From Geodermatophilaceae bacterium NBWT11 (GTDB taxonomy: Bacteria > Actinomycetota > Actinomycetes > Mycobacteriales > Geodermatophilaceae), in the NCBI GenBank assembly GCA_014218215.1, contig CP043652.1, positions 2,170,001 through 2,234,000 of the forward strand: DNA of 64,000 nucleotides. The letters run 5' to 3'. Shown in pieces: positions 15,761 through 22,952 of the stretch. Position 1 is the first letter of the stretch, and each line of letters opens with the position of its first letter. The position numbers and the translations under genes are program-made. Below the pieces are notes generated by a model. That model ran no database searches and was not told where the DNA came from. It worked only from the letters and a program-made list of their open reading frames with translations.

Positions 15761-17223
15761 AGCGGGTGCTCCCCGTCGGCCAGGACGTCGACCAGGTCCC
15801 GGTCGTGGGTGACCACGCAGACCGCGCACCCGGCGGCCCGCTGTTCGGCCAGCAGCGTGACCAGCTCGCGCCAGGTCGCGGCGTCCTGGCCGAAGGTCGG
15901 CTCGTCGAGCACCAGCACCCGGGGCGCGGTCGCCAGCGCCGTGGCCACCGACAGCCGGCGCTGCTGCCCGCCGGACAGCGTGAACGGGTTGGCGTCGGCG
16001 AAGGGTGTCAGCCCCAGCCGCTCGAGCAGCTCCTCCGCCCGGGCCCGCGCCGCGGTCGACCCCGAGCCCGAGCGCAGCGGCCCCAGCTCCAGCTCGTCGC
16101 GCAGCCGGCCGGTGAGGAACTGGTGCTCGGGCTGCTGGAACACCGTGCCGATCCGGGTGACCAGCTCCCCGGCCCGCCACCGGTGCGGTGCCCGCTCCCC
16201 GCGCACGGCCAGCTCCTCCGCCGCCCGCACCCGGCCCCCCGTCGGGCCCCGCAGCCCCGCCAGCAGCAGCGCCAGCGTCGACTTCCCCGTCCCGTTCGCC
16301 CCGGTCACCGCGGTCACCGCCGCCGCGGGCAGCGCCAGGTCGGTGGGCGTCAGCGCGGGCGTCGTCGTCCCCCGGTAGGAGAACCCCGCCCCCTCCGCGA
16401 CCACCAGCGCCCCCCAGCGTGGATCAGGTGACCTGATCGACGTCTCTCCGCCCTCAGCAACGTTGGTGAGGGAGGCCAGCTTTGGATCAGGAGACCTGAT
16501 CGAAGCTGGGGGCAGCACCAGGCCGGCGGTGCGGGAGGCCGGGGTCCAGCCGGGGCCGTGGGCGACCAGGCCGCCGTCCACCACCTCGACCACCCGGTCG
16601 ACCAGCGGGAGCCACGGCGCGGCGTCGTGGTCGACCACGAGCAGGGTGGTGGCGCGGTCGGCGACGGCGCGCGCCACCGAGGTGCGGACGACGTCCGAAC
16701 CCGCCGGGTCCAGCTGGGCGGTCGGCTCGTCGAGCAGCAGCAACCCGGGACGCCGGGCCAGCGCCCCGGCCAGCACCAGCCGCTGCTTCTCCCCGCCGGA
16801 CAGCATCTGGGTGGGCCGGTCGCGCCCGTACCTCCAGCCCATGGCGTCCAGCGCGGCGTCCACCCGCGGCCAGATCTCCTCGGCGGGCACGCCGGCGTTC
16901 TCCAGGCCGAAGGCGACGTCGTCCCCGGCGCGGGTCATCACCAGCTGGCTGTCGGGGTCCTGCAGCAGCAGGCCGAGCCGGTCGCGGGCCACGGCGGGCG
17001 CGAGGCCGTCGACCGTCAGCTCGCCGGTGACCTCGGCGGCCTCGGGGTCCAGCAGCCCGGCGAGGACGGCGAACAGCGTGGACTTCCCGGCCCCGGACGC
17101 GCCGGTGACCAGCACCCGCTCACCGGGGGCGACGTCGAGGTCGACCCCGGTGAGCGCCCAGGCCAGCCGGGAGGCGTGCCGGACGGCGAGTCCGCGCGCC
17201 CGGACCGTGGCGGGCGCCGGCAC
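15757..17223 (-). CDS. ykoD: Fused double ATPase of ECF thiamine-precursor transporter (YkoD-type)
   Basis: A 488-residue protein with two complete ABC ATPase modules. The first (about 1-225) has Walker A GASGAGKST, signature LSGGEKQRL and Walker B LLLLDEP; the second (about 275-488) has GANGTGKST, LSGGQQRRL and VLVLDEP. Each drives one half of the EcfA heterodimer. The linker (about residues 240-268) is remarkable: it contains SIRSPDP twice, encoded by a palindromic DNA element also found between genes at 36665-36723. The reading frame is kept through the element, so it has been tolerated as an interdomain linker. Start GTG/ATG context at 17223 sits two bases after the YkoE stop. Riboswitch control comes from 17853-17942. 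Confidence 0.93.
   Translation of the reverse strand: MPAPATVRARGLAVRHASRLAWALTGVDLDVAPGERVLVTGASGAGKSTLFAVLAGLLDPEAAEVTGELTVDGLAPAVARDRLGLLLQDPDSQLVMTRAGDDVAFGLENAGVPAEEIWPRVDAALDAMGWRYGRDRPTQMLSGGEKQRLVLAGALARRPGLLLLDEPTAQLDPAGSDVVRTSVARAVADRATTLLVVDHDAAPWLPLVDRVVEVVDGGLVAHGPGWTPASRTAGLVLPPASIRSPDPKLASLTNVAEGGETSIRSPDPRWGALVVAEGAGFSYRGTTTPALTPTDLALPAAAVTAVTGANGTGKSTLALLLAGLRGPTGGRVRAAEELAVRGERAPHRWRAGELVTRIGTVFQQPEHQFLTGRLRDELELGPLRSGSGSTAARARAEELLERLGLTPFADANPFTLSGGQQRRLSVATALATAPRVLVLDEPTFGQDAATWRELVTLLAEQRAAGCAVCVVTHDRDLVDVLADGEHPL
16421..16509 (-). repeat. In-frame palindromic element inside ykoD linker
   Basis: Three parts: GATCAGGT-G-ACCTGATC (16422-16438, perfect), a middle stretch with CTCAGCA-ACGT-TGGTGAG (imperfect hairpin, about 16453-16470), and GATCAGG-AGA-CCTGATC (16485-16501) extended by outer arms CCAGCTT/AAGCTGG (16476-16482 and 16503-16509). 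The first and middle parts recur at 36665-36723 in the same order. The element lies between two ATPase domains and encodes the doubled SIRSPDP peptide. Confidence 0.8.
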
Positions 17224-17224
17224 C

Positions 17225-17842
17225 TCAGACGCGACTGCGGCCGGAGGCGAACGAGCTCAGTGCCCCGGTGCGGGCCAGCGCCCGGACCAGCAGCAGCCCG
17301 ACGACCCCGGCGAGCAGCACGCTGCTGAGCACGGTGAACGCGGTGTAGGGCACCTTGTAGGCCCAGAAGCCCAGGTCGGCGTAGTAGACGGTGGTGTCCA
17401 GGATGGAGGTGGACAGCCCCGCGGTGACGCCGGCCAGCACCGCCGTCCCCCAGCCGAAGCTGCGGTAGCGGGTGAGCAGGAAGCCGATCTCGCCGCCCAG
17501 GCCCTGGATCAGGCCGTAGACGATGATGATCCCGCCGTAGGGCGAGCCCAGCAGCAGGCTGACCGCGGCGGCCAGGCCGGAGGCGAACACGGCGGCGCCC
17601 GGCTTGCGCACCAGCAGCCCGGCAACCACGCCGGGCATCAGGTAGACCCCGTTGAGCACCGCGGACAGCGGCGGGAAGAAGTCCAGCGGGGCGGCCAGGA
17701 CGCCGAAGACCAGGTTCCAGGCCCAGAAGACGACGCCGAACGCGACGCCCAGGACGGCGGTCGTGACGATGTCGACGGTGCGCCAGGTGCGGCGCGGTGC
17801 GGTGCTGCGTGCAGCGGTGGGACGGGTGACCTCAGCGGTCAT
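17225..17842 (-). CDS. ykoE: ECF transporter S component, YkoE family
   Basis: A 205-residue membrane protein with about six hydrophobic segments and the YkoE-type signatures VLNGVYLMPGVVAGLLVRKPGA (conserved GVYLMP region; quoted here as separate motifs GVYLMPGVVAG and LVRKPGA) and SPYGGIIIVYGLIQGLGGE-like stretch (SPYGG, IQGLGGE). It is the substrate-binding subunit for hydroxymethylpyrimidine/thiamine uptake. A TPP riboswitch lies immediately upstream, and the fused ATPase and EcfT genes follow with spacings of one base and a four-base overlap. The first 20 residues are a polar Thr/Arg-rich lead before the first helix. Expression should fall when intracellular thiamine pyrophosphate is high. 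Confidence 0.92.
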   Translation of the reverse strand: MTAEVTRPTAARSTAPRRTWRTVDIVTTAVLGVAFGVVFWAWNLVFGVLAAPLDFFPPLSAVLNGVYLMPGVVAGLLVRKPGAAVFASGLAAAVSLLLGSPYGGIIIVYGLIQGLGGEIGFLLTRYRSFGWGTAVLAGVTAGLSTSILDTTVYYADLGFWAYKVPYTAFTVLSSVLLAGVVGLLLVRALARTGALSSFASGRSRV

Positions 17843-17852
17843 GTCGATCTCT

Positions 17853-17942
17853 CCAGACTCCCTACGCCGGCATGACCCGGTTCAGGTTCGAGGGTCTGCG
17901 GTTGCCCGCACTCTCAGCGCCGTCCGGCGCTCCCCTGTCGGT
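17853..17942 (-). promoter_or_regulatory. TPP riboswitch (THI element)
   Basis: On the minus strand the leader of ykoE reads, in order, the THI-element landmarks ACAGGGGAGCGCC, GGCGCTGAGAGTGCGGG, CAGACCCTCGAACCTGA and CCGGGTCATGCCGGCGTAGG then GAGT. The CTGAGAGT and ACCTGAnCnGGnTnATnCnnGCGnAGGGA cores are intact. It ends about 15 bases before the ykoE ATG, so it probably controls translation initiation or nearby termination in response to thiamine pyrophosphate. Confidence 0.96.
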
Positions 17943-18022
17943 GTGTTCTGTTGTGAGCGGGACTGTACGCAGGCCCGCATCGAGCCGCCGTCCGGGCCTG
18001 CTGGTAGACCGGTGCGCAGACG

Positions 18023-18034
18023 TACTGGCCAGTA
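18023..18034. promoter_or_regulatory. 12-bp palindrome upstream of SDR gene (possible operator)
   Basis: TACTGGCCAGTA is a perfect 12-bp palindrome 38 bases before the ATG of the SDR gene and 80 bases beyond the start of the divergent riboswitch. Its AT-richer ends and place in a promoter region suit a repressor site. No regulator is encoded next to it. Confidence 0.35.
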
Positions 18035-18072
18035 GGACAGCGCGAACGGACTCGACGAGGAGCGCAGAACAG

Positions 18073-18831
18073 ATGGCGGACACACAGCGGACGGCGATCG
18101 TCACCGGCTCGGCCCGGGGGATCGGTGCGGCGATCGCCCTGCGGCTCGCCGCCGACGGGATGTCGGTGGCGGTGCTCGACCTGGACGAGGGCTCCTGCGC
18201 CGGCACGGTCGAGCAGATCAAGGCCGCCGGCGGCGACGCGATCGCCGTGGGCGCGAACGTGGCCGACGAGGCCAGCGTGGCCGCCGCCGTCGACCGGGTC
18301 GCCGAGGAGCTCGGCGGGCCGACCGTGCTGGTCAACAACGCCGGCATCACCCGGGACAACCTGCTGTTCAAGATGAGCGTCGAGGACTGGGACGCCGTCA
18401 TGAACGTGCACCTGCGCGGTGCCTTCCTGATGACCAAGGCCGCCCAGAAGCACATGGTGGAGGCCGAGTACGGCCGGATCGTGAACCTGTCCAGCGTCTC
18501 GGCGCTGGGCAACCGCGGCCAGGTCAACTACTCCGCGGCCAAGGCCGGCATGCAGGGCTTCACCAAGACCCTGGCCATCGAGCTGGGCCGCTACAACGTG
18601 ACCGCGAACGCGATCGCCCCGGGCTTCATCGCCACCGACATGACCGCCGCCACCGCGGAGCGGGTCGGCGTCCCCTTCGAGGACTACAAGGCGATGGCCG
18701 CCAAGCAGATCCCGGTCGCCCGGGTGGGCCAGCCCGAGGACATCGCGCACACGGTGTCGTTCCTGACCAGCGAGGGCGCGGGCTTCGTGTCCGGTCAGGT
18801 CATCTACGTCGCCGGCGGCCCGCGCGACTGA
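18073..18831 (+). CDS. fabG: FabG-like short-chain dehydrogenase/reductase
   Basis: A 252-residue classical SDR. Nucleotide-binding TGSARGIGAAIA at residues 12-23, NNAG near 92, and the catalytic triad Ser (NLSSVSALGNRG), Tyr and Lys (YSAAKAG) are intact. LFKMSVEDWDAV and the end FVSGQVIYVAGG are typical of FabG, the NADPH-dependent 3-oxoacyl-ACP reductase, though many actinomycete paralogues act on other substrates. GAGGAG lies 12 bases before the ATG. It stands alone, bounded by a riboswitch operon on the left and an 18-bp terminator hairpin (18838-18876) on the right, so it is not in a fatty-acid-synthesis operon; the symbol is tentative. Confidence 0.88.
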   Translation: MADTQRTAIVTGSARGIGAAIALRLAADGMSVAVLDLDEGSCAGTVEQIKAAGGDAIAVGANVADEASVAAAVDRVAEELGGPTVLVNNAGITRDNLLFKMSVEDWDAVMNVHLRGAFLMTKAAQKHMVEAEYGRIVNLSSVSALGNRGQVNYSAAKAGMQGFTKTLAIELGRYNVTANAIAPGFIATDMTAATAERVGVPFEDYKAMAAKQIPVARVGQPEDIAHTVSFLTSEGAGFVSGQVIYVAGGPRD

Positions 18832-18837
18832 CCTGGT

Positions 18838-18876
18838 GGAGGGTGGGCGCGCAGGATCCCTGCGCGTTCACCCTCC
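18838..18876 (+). terminator. Bidirectional 18-bp terminator hairpin
   Basis: GGAGGGTG-GG-CGCGCAGG (18838-18855) pairs with CCTGCGCG-TT-CACCCTCC (18859-18876) around an ATC loop; the central GG/TT pairs as G-U wobbles in RNA. It lies seven bases after the SDR stop and spans the stop codon of the convergent GNAT gene, so it can terminate both. Confidence 0.8.
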
Positions 18877-19482
18877 GGCCGGGCGCACCAGCGTCCAGAC
18901 GGGCAGCTCGTGGTCGACCGCGGTGCGCTCGCTGGCGCTGACCACGAAGCCCAGTGACTCCGCCCAGCGGACGACGCCGGAGGTGTAGGCGGCCAGCGCG
19001 GCCGGCACGCCGTCGGCGTCGCAGCGCTCGAGCACCGGGCGCAGCACCGCCGCGCCCAGGCCCTGCCGGCGCACCGAGGCCCGGACGCCGGCCGCCCGCA
19101 GCCACCAGTGCGGTCCGTCGGGGCGCCCGCCGGCGGCGATCCGGTCGGAGGCCTGCACGACCCGGTGCCGGCCGCCGAACACCTTGGGCAGGTCGCGGTC
19201 GAGCACGGCCTGCATGTCCGCAGCCGGGGCGGGGTCGCCGGGTGCCTCCCAGGTGGCGACGGCGGTGCAGCCCTCGCTCACCCACGTCGTCCCGGCGTCC
19301 ACCCCGGCCAGGCCGGCGAGCACCTCGTGCCACCGGTGCAGCCGCTGGGCCCGGCCGTCGTCGGGGAAGGCCCAGGAGGTCCAGCGGTAGTCCGGGTAGG
19401 CCGCGGCGAGCGTGGCGGCCAACCGGGGGACGTCGGAGCGCTGGGCCAGGCGGACGGCGGGGGCCGGTGGGAGCTCGCTCAC
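18868..19482 (-). CDS. GNAT-family N-acetyltransferase
   Basis: A 204-residue GNAT protein. The acetyl-CoA-binding motif A reads LRAAGVRASVRRQGLGAAVLRP (key R/Q-x-x-G-x-G/A element RRQGLG at about residue 138), preceded by the W-W-L-R strand and followed by a C-terminal strand ESLGFVVSASERTA, where GF is the common motif B residue pair. Such enzymes move an acetyl group from acetyl-CoA to an amine; the acceptor is unknown. The gene is monocistronic between two convergent/co-directional units. The GTG at 19482 starts VSELPPAPAVRLAQRSD, a typical GNAT opening strand. Confidence 0.85.
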   Translation of the reverse strand: MSELPPAPAVRLAQRSDVPRLAATLAAAYPDYRWTSWAFPDDGRAQRLHRWHEVLAGLAGVDAGTTWVSEGCTAVATWEAPGDPAPAADMQAVLDRDLPKVFGGRHRVVQASDRIAAGGRPDGPHWWLRAAGVRASVRRQGLGAAVLRPVLERCDADGVPAALAAYTSGVVRWAESLGFVVSASERTAVDHELPVWTLVRPAGG

Positions 19483-19522
19483 GAGGGCGATCCCACCACG
19501 CGGCCCCCGGGGCCGCCCGGGT

Positions 19523-20179
19523 TCAGGCGGCGACGCGGCGCGACGTGCTGAGCCGGCGGCCGTGCTCGGCCGCCTCGCGCTCGGCGTCGGCCTTGAGCTC
19601 CTCGGCCATCGCGGTGAACTCGTCGAGGGCCGGGTTGACCCCGACCAGGGTGAACTCGCGGGTGACGACGGTGAGGTCGAGCTGCCAGACGTCGGCGAGG
19701 ATGCGGCGCAGCCAGCCGGTGGCGTGGTCCCAGTCCTCGCGCGGGGTGCCGGCGCTGTAGTTGCCGCCGTGCACGGTGACCAGGACGGCGGGCTTGCCGG
19801 CCAGCAGCGGCGGCTGACCGGGGGCCATCCGGGGGTCGGTGATCACCAGGTCGACCCAGTTCTTCACGTGCTGGGAGACCCCGAAGTTGTACAGCGGGAC
19901 GGCGATGAGCAGTGCCTCGGCGTCGGCGAGCTCGTCGGTGAGGATGGCAGCGAGCGCGACGGCCTCGGTCTGGGCGGGGGTGCGCTGGTCCTCGGGGGTG
20001 TAGGCGGCGTTGACCGCGTCACCCCAGGCGGTGGCGGGCAGCGGCTCGGTGCCGACGTGCCGGCGGGTGACCGGGGCGTCGGGGGCGTCCTCGCGCCACT
20101 GGGCCTCGACGATGTCGGCGATGGCCCGGCTGGCCGAGCCCTCGGTGCGGATGCTGGCGTCCAGACGGAACAGGGACAC
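19523..20179 (-). CDS. azoR: FMN-dependent NADH:quinone oxidoreductase/azoreductase
   Basis: A 218-residue flavodoxin-fold protein of the AzoR family. The opening VSLFRLDASIRTEGS is the FMN-phosphate-binding strand-loop; AVPLYNFGVSQHVKNWVD and VTVHGGNYSAGTPRE are the two flavin-contacting loops. It reduces quinones and azo compounds with NADH. I chose GTG 20179 because GAGAGAAG (20189-20196) is nine bases upstream; a GTG at 20188 would have no spacing. The divergent gene encodes an HxlR regulator, and the 78-base space between them has paired TAGCTA/GCTAGC elements, so the regulator probably represses this gene until a quinone-like or electrophilic signal arrives. Confidence 0.88.
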   Translation of the reverse strand: MSLFRLDASIRTEGSASRAIADIVEAQWREDAPDAPVTRRHVGTEPLPATAWGDAVNAAYTPEDQRTPAQTEAVALAAILTDELADAEALLIAVPLYNFGVSQHVKNWVDLVITDPRMAPGQPPLLAGKPAVLVTVHGGNYSAGTPREDWDHATGWLRRILADVWQLDLTVVTREFTLVGVNPALDEFTAMAEELKADAEREAAEHGRRLSTSRRVAA

Positions 20180-20196
20180 GGTGACCACTTCTCTCA

Positions 20197-20257
20197 GGTG
20201 TGTAGCTAGGAAAAAACGAGCGACCAGAGAAAAGCTAGCACGGGTAGGGTGGGTCGT
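20197..20257. promoter_or_regulatory. Shared azoR/HxlR promoter-operator region
   Basis: This is one of the few AT-rich patches in the window. It holds TAGCTA (20203-20208) and GCTAGC (20234-20239), a similar pair of short palindromes 26 bases apart, followed by TAGGGT (20245-20250) as a -10 box seven bases before the GTG of the HxlR gene. HxlR regulators bind such paired sites in divergent promoters; binding here is inferred. Confidence 0.45.
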
Positions 20258-20605
20258 GTGGAGGACGTGGTGCACGAGCCCCGGGCGTGTGACGCCGCCT
20301 TGAGCCACGCCTTCTCGTTCCTGGGCAAGCGCTGGAACGGCATGGTCATCGCCGTCCTCACCGGGGGGCCGGCCACGTTCAGCGAGCTGCGGCGGGCCGT
20401 CGGCGGGATCAGCGACTCGGTGCTGTCCGACCGGCTCACCGAGCTGGCCGGCGCCGGGTTGGTGCAGCGGACCGTCGACGCCGGGCCGCCGGTGGGCGTC
20501 AGCTACCGGTTGACGCCCTCGGGCGACGCGCTGGCCCCGGTCCTGGACCAGTTGGGTCGCTGGGCGACGGAGAACCTCGCCCCGCGCTGCCCGTCGGCCG
20601 GCTGA
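20258..20605 (+). CDS. HxlR-family winged-helix regulator
   Basis: A 115-residue MarR-like HxlR protein. C-DAALSHAFSFLGKRWNGMVI carries the conserved Cys near the N terminus and the LGKRWN-x-VI signature; FSELRRAVGGISDSVLSDRL is the recognition helix and YRLTPSGDAL the wing. Many HxlR regulators sense quinones, diamide or aldehydes through that Cys. GTG 20258 is chosen because TAGGGT ends seven bases before it and overlaps the alternative GTG at 20249, implying a leaderless transcript. It is divergent from the azoreductase gene, its most likely target. Confidence 0.88.
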   Translation: MEDVVHEPRACDAALSHAFSFLGKRWNGMVIAVLTGGPATFSELRRAVGGISDSVLSDRLTELAGAGLVQRTVDAGPPVGVSYRLTPSGDALAPVLDQLGRWATENLAPRCPSAG

Positions 20606-20609
20606 CCCC

Positions 20610-21107
20610 TCAGGGACGCATCACCAGGATCGAGCTGGTCGCCGTCGCGAGGAGCCTGTCCGCGCCGTCCACGAGCCGGGCCTCGGCGAGCGCCGTCCGG
20701 CCGCCCAGGTGGGTGACGGTGCCGATGCAGCGCACCGGTCCGGTGTCGGTGCGCATCGCGCGCAGGAACTTCACCGTCAGGTCCAGGCTGGTGTAGCCCA
20801 CCCCGGCCGGGAGCATCGAGTGCACCGCGCAGCCGCAGGCTGAGTCGAGCAGGGTGGCGTAGACCCCGCCGTGCACCGAGCCGATCGGGTTGTAGTGGAA
20901 CTCGGCAGGCTCCAGGGTGAAGACCACCCGGCCGGGCTCGACGGACTCCAGCCCCATGCCCAGCGTGGAGGCGATCGGGGCCGCGGGCAGCCGGCCCTCG
21001 GCGATCCCGCGCAGCACCTCGATGCCCTCGCTGGTGCGCACCTCGGCAGCGGAGACGCCGGGGTCTCCCCAGGTGTGGGTGCGTTCACGAGTCGGTTCGA
21101 GCGCCAC
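20610..21107 (-). CDS. PaaI-type hotdog-fold thioesterase
   Basis: A 165-residue protein with the PaaI/YdiI hotdog core: FHYNPIGSVHGGVYATLLDSA contains the conserved N-x-x-G-x-x-HGG-x-x-x-x-L-x-D active-site helix, and SLDLTVKFLRAM is the central strand. These enzymes hydrolyse acyl-CoA thioesters, often aromatic ones. The GTG at 21107 (VALEPTRERTH) avoids overlap with the divergent GntR promoter; longer starts would run into it. Its stop lies four bases from the HxlR stop. No CoA pathway genes adjoin it, so the substrate is open. Confidence 0.85.
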   Translation of the reverse strand: MALEPTRERTHTWGDPGVSAAEVRTSEGIEVLRGIAEGRLPAAPIASTLGMGLESVEPGRVVFTLEPAEFHYNPIGSVHGGVYATLLDSACGCAVHSMLPAGVGYTSLDLTVKFLRAMRTDTGPVRCIGTVTHLGGRTALAEARLVDGADRLLATATSSILVMRP

Positions 21108-21145
21108 ACCGACAACGTAGCTGTCGCTCGTCCCGACCCTGCCCC

Positions 21146-21181
21146 TTGACATCCGGCCAACTGACATCTGAGATGTCAGTT
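21146..21181 (+). promoter_or_regulatory. GntR promoter and 23-bp operator palindrome
   Basis: TTGACA (21146-21151) is a perfect -35 box. AACTGACATCT-G-AGATGTCAGTT (21159-21181) is a perfect 23-bp palindrome covering the -10 region and the ATG at 21173. Transcription would begin near 21182, where an in-frame GTG lies, so the gene may be leaderless and autoregulated by its own product. Confidence 0.7.
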
Positions 21182-21814
21182 GTGCGCGTGCTGCTGCGGG
21201 ACCAGGCCCTGGTGCGGATCCGGGAGGCGATCGTCTCCGGTGAGCTGCCCCCGGGCGGGGTGGTCAAGGACGCCGAGCTCGCCACCCGGCTGGGCCTCTC
21301 GGTCGCCCCGGTGCGCACCGCGCTGGCCCGGCTGGCCGACGAGGGCCTGGTCGAGTCCAAGCCGCAGAGCCACACCCGGGTCACCGCCGTCGTCCCGGCC
21401 GCGGTGCGCGATGCTGCCGTCGTCGTCCGGGCGATGCACGAGCTCGCCGTCCGCACCGCCGTCCCCACCGTGACCGCGGACGACGTGGCGGCCATGCGCA
21501 CGGCCAACGCCGCCTTCGCCGCGGCCGTCGGGGCCGGGGACGTCGACGCCGCCCTGGACGCCGACGACGCCCTGCACGCGGTGCTCGTGGCGCGCTGCGG
21601 CAACGGCGCCGTCACCGCGACCGTCGACCGCTTCACCCCGCTGGTCCGCCGGCTGGAGCGGCTGCGCTTCGCCGCCGCCCACGGCGCGGACTCCGTCGAC
21701 CTGCACGACCGGCTCATCGCCGCGTGCGAGCACCGCGACGTCGAGGACGCCGTCTCGGTCACCACCGCCATCTGGACCGCCCTGCTGGCCGAACTCTCCG
21801 AGGAGACCCCGTGA
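21173..21814 (+). CDS. GntR-family transcriptional regulator of ACC deaminase operon
   Basis: A 213-residue regulator with an N-terminal GntR winged helix ([52 protein letters not shown]) and a shortened FCD-type ligand domain (helical, with metal-site-like D and H residues in [13 protein letters not shown] and [14 protein letters not shown]). The gene overlaps acdS by GTGA, so it is its cognate regulator; GntR genes beside acdS are known in actinomycetes. The start is uncertain: ATG 21173 sits inside the operator palindrome, while GTG 21182 coincides with the predicted transcription start. The ligand is probably ACC or a breakdown product, but that is inference. Confidence 0.88.
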   Translation: MSVVRVLLRDQALVRIREAIVSGELPPGGVVKDAELATRLGLSVAPVRTALARLADEGLVESKPQSHTRVTAVVPAAVRDAAVVVRAMHELAVRTAVPTVTADDVAAMRTANAAFAAAVGAGDVDAALDADDALHAVLVARCGNGAVTATVDRFTPLVRRLERLRFAAAHGADSVDLHDRLIAACEHRDVEDAVSVTTAIWTALLAELSEETP

Positions 21815-22833
21815 CGACGCTCGACGACTTCCCCCGCACCCCGCTGCTCTTCGGGCCCTCGCCGGTGCACCGCCTGGACCGGCTGACCGAGCACCTCGGC
21901 GGTGCCGCGGTGTGGGCCAAGCGGGAGGACTGCAACTCCGGCATCGCCTACGGCGGCAACAAGACCCGCAAGCTGGAGTACCTGGTCGCCGAGGCGCTGG
22001 CCCAGGGCTGCGACACCCTCGTGTCGATCGGCGGGGTGCAGAGCAACCACACCCGCCAGGTCGCTGCCGTCGCCGCGCACCTCGGGCTGTCCTGCGTGCT
22101 GATCCAGGAGAGCTGGGTCGACTGGCCCGACGCCGTCTACGACAAGGTCGGCAACATCCTGATCTCCCGCCTGGCCGGCGCCGACGTGCGGCTGGTGAAG
22201 GCCGGGTTCGGCATCGGGTTCAAGGAGAGCTGGGAGACCGCGCTGGCCGAGATCGAGGCCCGCGGGGGCAAGCCCTACGCCATCCCGGCCGGTGCCTCGG
22301 ACCACCCGCTCGGTGGCCACGGCTTCGCCCACTGGGCCCGCGAGGTCGCCCAGCAGGAGGCCGAGCTGGGGGTCTTCTTCGACACCGTCGTCGTCTGCTC
22401 GGTGACCGGGTCGACGCAGGCGGGCATGGTCGCCGGGTTCGCCAAGCTCGAGGAGGACGGCGCCCGCCCACGCCGCGTTCTCGGCGTCGACGCCTCGGCC
22501 AAGCCCGCCGAGACCCGCGACCAGGTGCTGCGCATCGCCCAGCGCACCGCCGCCGCGATCGGGCTCCAGCGGCAGCTGACCCTGGACGACGTCGAGCTCG
22601 ACGAGCGCTTCCACGCGGGGGTCTACGGCATCCCCGACGACGTCACGCTGCGCGCCATGGAGACCGCCGCCCGCACCGAGGGCATGGTCACCGACCCCGT
22701 CTACGAGGGGAAGTCGATGGCCGCGACCATCGAGCTGGTCCGCTCGAAGGAGATCTCGCCCGACTCCACCGTGCTCTACGCCCACCTCGGTGGACAGCCG
22801 GCCCTGAACGGGTACAGCGCCCTCTTCAGCTGA
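21811..22833 (+). CDS. acdS: 1-aminocyclopropane-1-carboxylate (ACC) deaminase
   Basis: A 340-residue PLP enzyme that cleaves ACC, the ethylene precursor of plants, to 2-oxobutyrate and ammonia. [21 protein letters not shown] contains the PLP lysine (in [10 protein letters not shown]), and [19 protein letters not shown] follows. The residues that separate true ACC deaminase from D-cysteine desulfhydrase are present: Glu in DPVYEGKSM and Leu in YAHLGG. Length is as usual for AcdS. The GTG start overlaps the GntR stop. Possession of this gene suggests contact with plants or fungi, or use of ACC as a nitrogen source. A hairpin at 22842-22879 ends the operon. Confidence 0.95.
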   Translation: MTTLDDFPRTPLLFGPSPVHRLDRLTEHLGGAAVWAKREDCNSGIAYGGNKTRKLEYLVAEALAQGCDTLVSIGGVQSNHTRQVAAVAAHLGLSCVLIQESWVDWPDAVYDKVGNILISRLAGADVRLVKAGFGIGFKESWETALAEIEARGGKPYAIPAGASDHPLGGHGFAHWAREVAQQEAELGVFFDTVVVCSVTGSTQAGMVAGFAKLEEDGARPRRVLGVDASAKPAETRDQVLRIAQRTAAAIGLQRQLTLDDVELDERFHAGVYGIPDDVTLRAMETAARTEGMVTDPVYEGKSMAATIELVRSKEISPDSTVLYAHLGGQPALNGYSALFS

Positions 22834-22841
22834 CGCGCTGT

Positions 22842-22879
22842 GGAGTGGGAGGGCGCGCTCCCCGCGTCCCTGCCACTCC
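22842..22879 (+). terminator. Terminator hairpin after acdS
   Basis: GGAGTGG-g-AGGG-CGCG (22842-22857) pairs with CGCG-t-CCCT-g-CCACTCC (22863-22879): arms of about 15 pairs with one mismatch and one bulge, eight bases after the acdS stop. Confidence 0.7.
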
Positions 22880-22896
22880 GTGAGCCGGGTACACCT

Positions 22897-22933
22897 CCGG
22901 CCCGACCGCCCCTGGCTGGGGTGGTCGGGCCGG
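22897..22933 (-). terminator. Terminator hairpin after chaplin-like gene
   Basis: CCGGCCCGACC-G-CCCC (22897-22912) and GGGG-T-GGTCGGGCCGG (22918-22933) form a 16-bp stem with one G-U pair and a TGGCT loop, 20 bases beyond the stop of the minus-strand surface-protein gene. Confidence 0.75.
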
Positions 22934-22952
22934 TGGTGCCCTGTGGGGGTCT

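Noticed and set aside
21811-22833. D-cysteine desulfhydrase instead of ACC deaminase
   Set aside because: The residues that distinguish the two, Glu in VYEGKSM and Leu in HLGG, are those of ACC deaminase.
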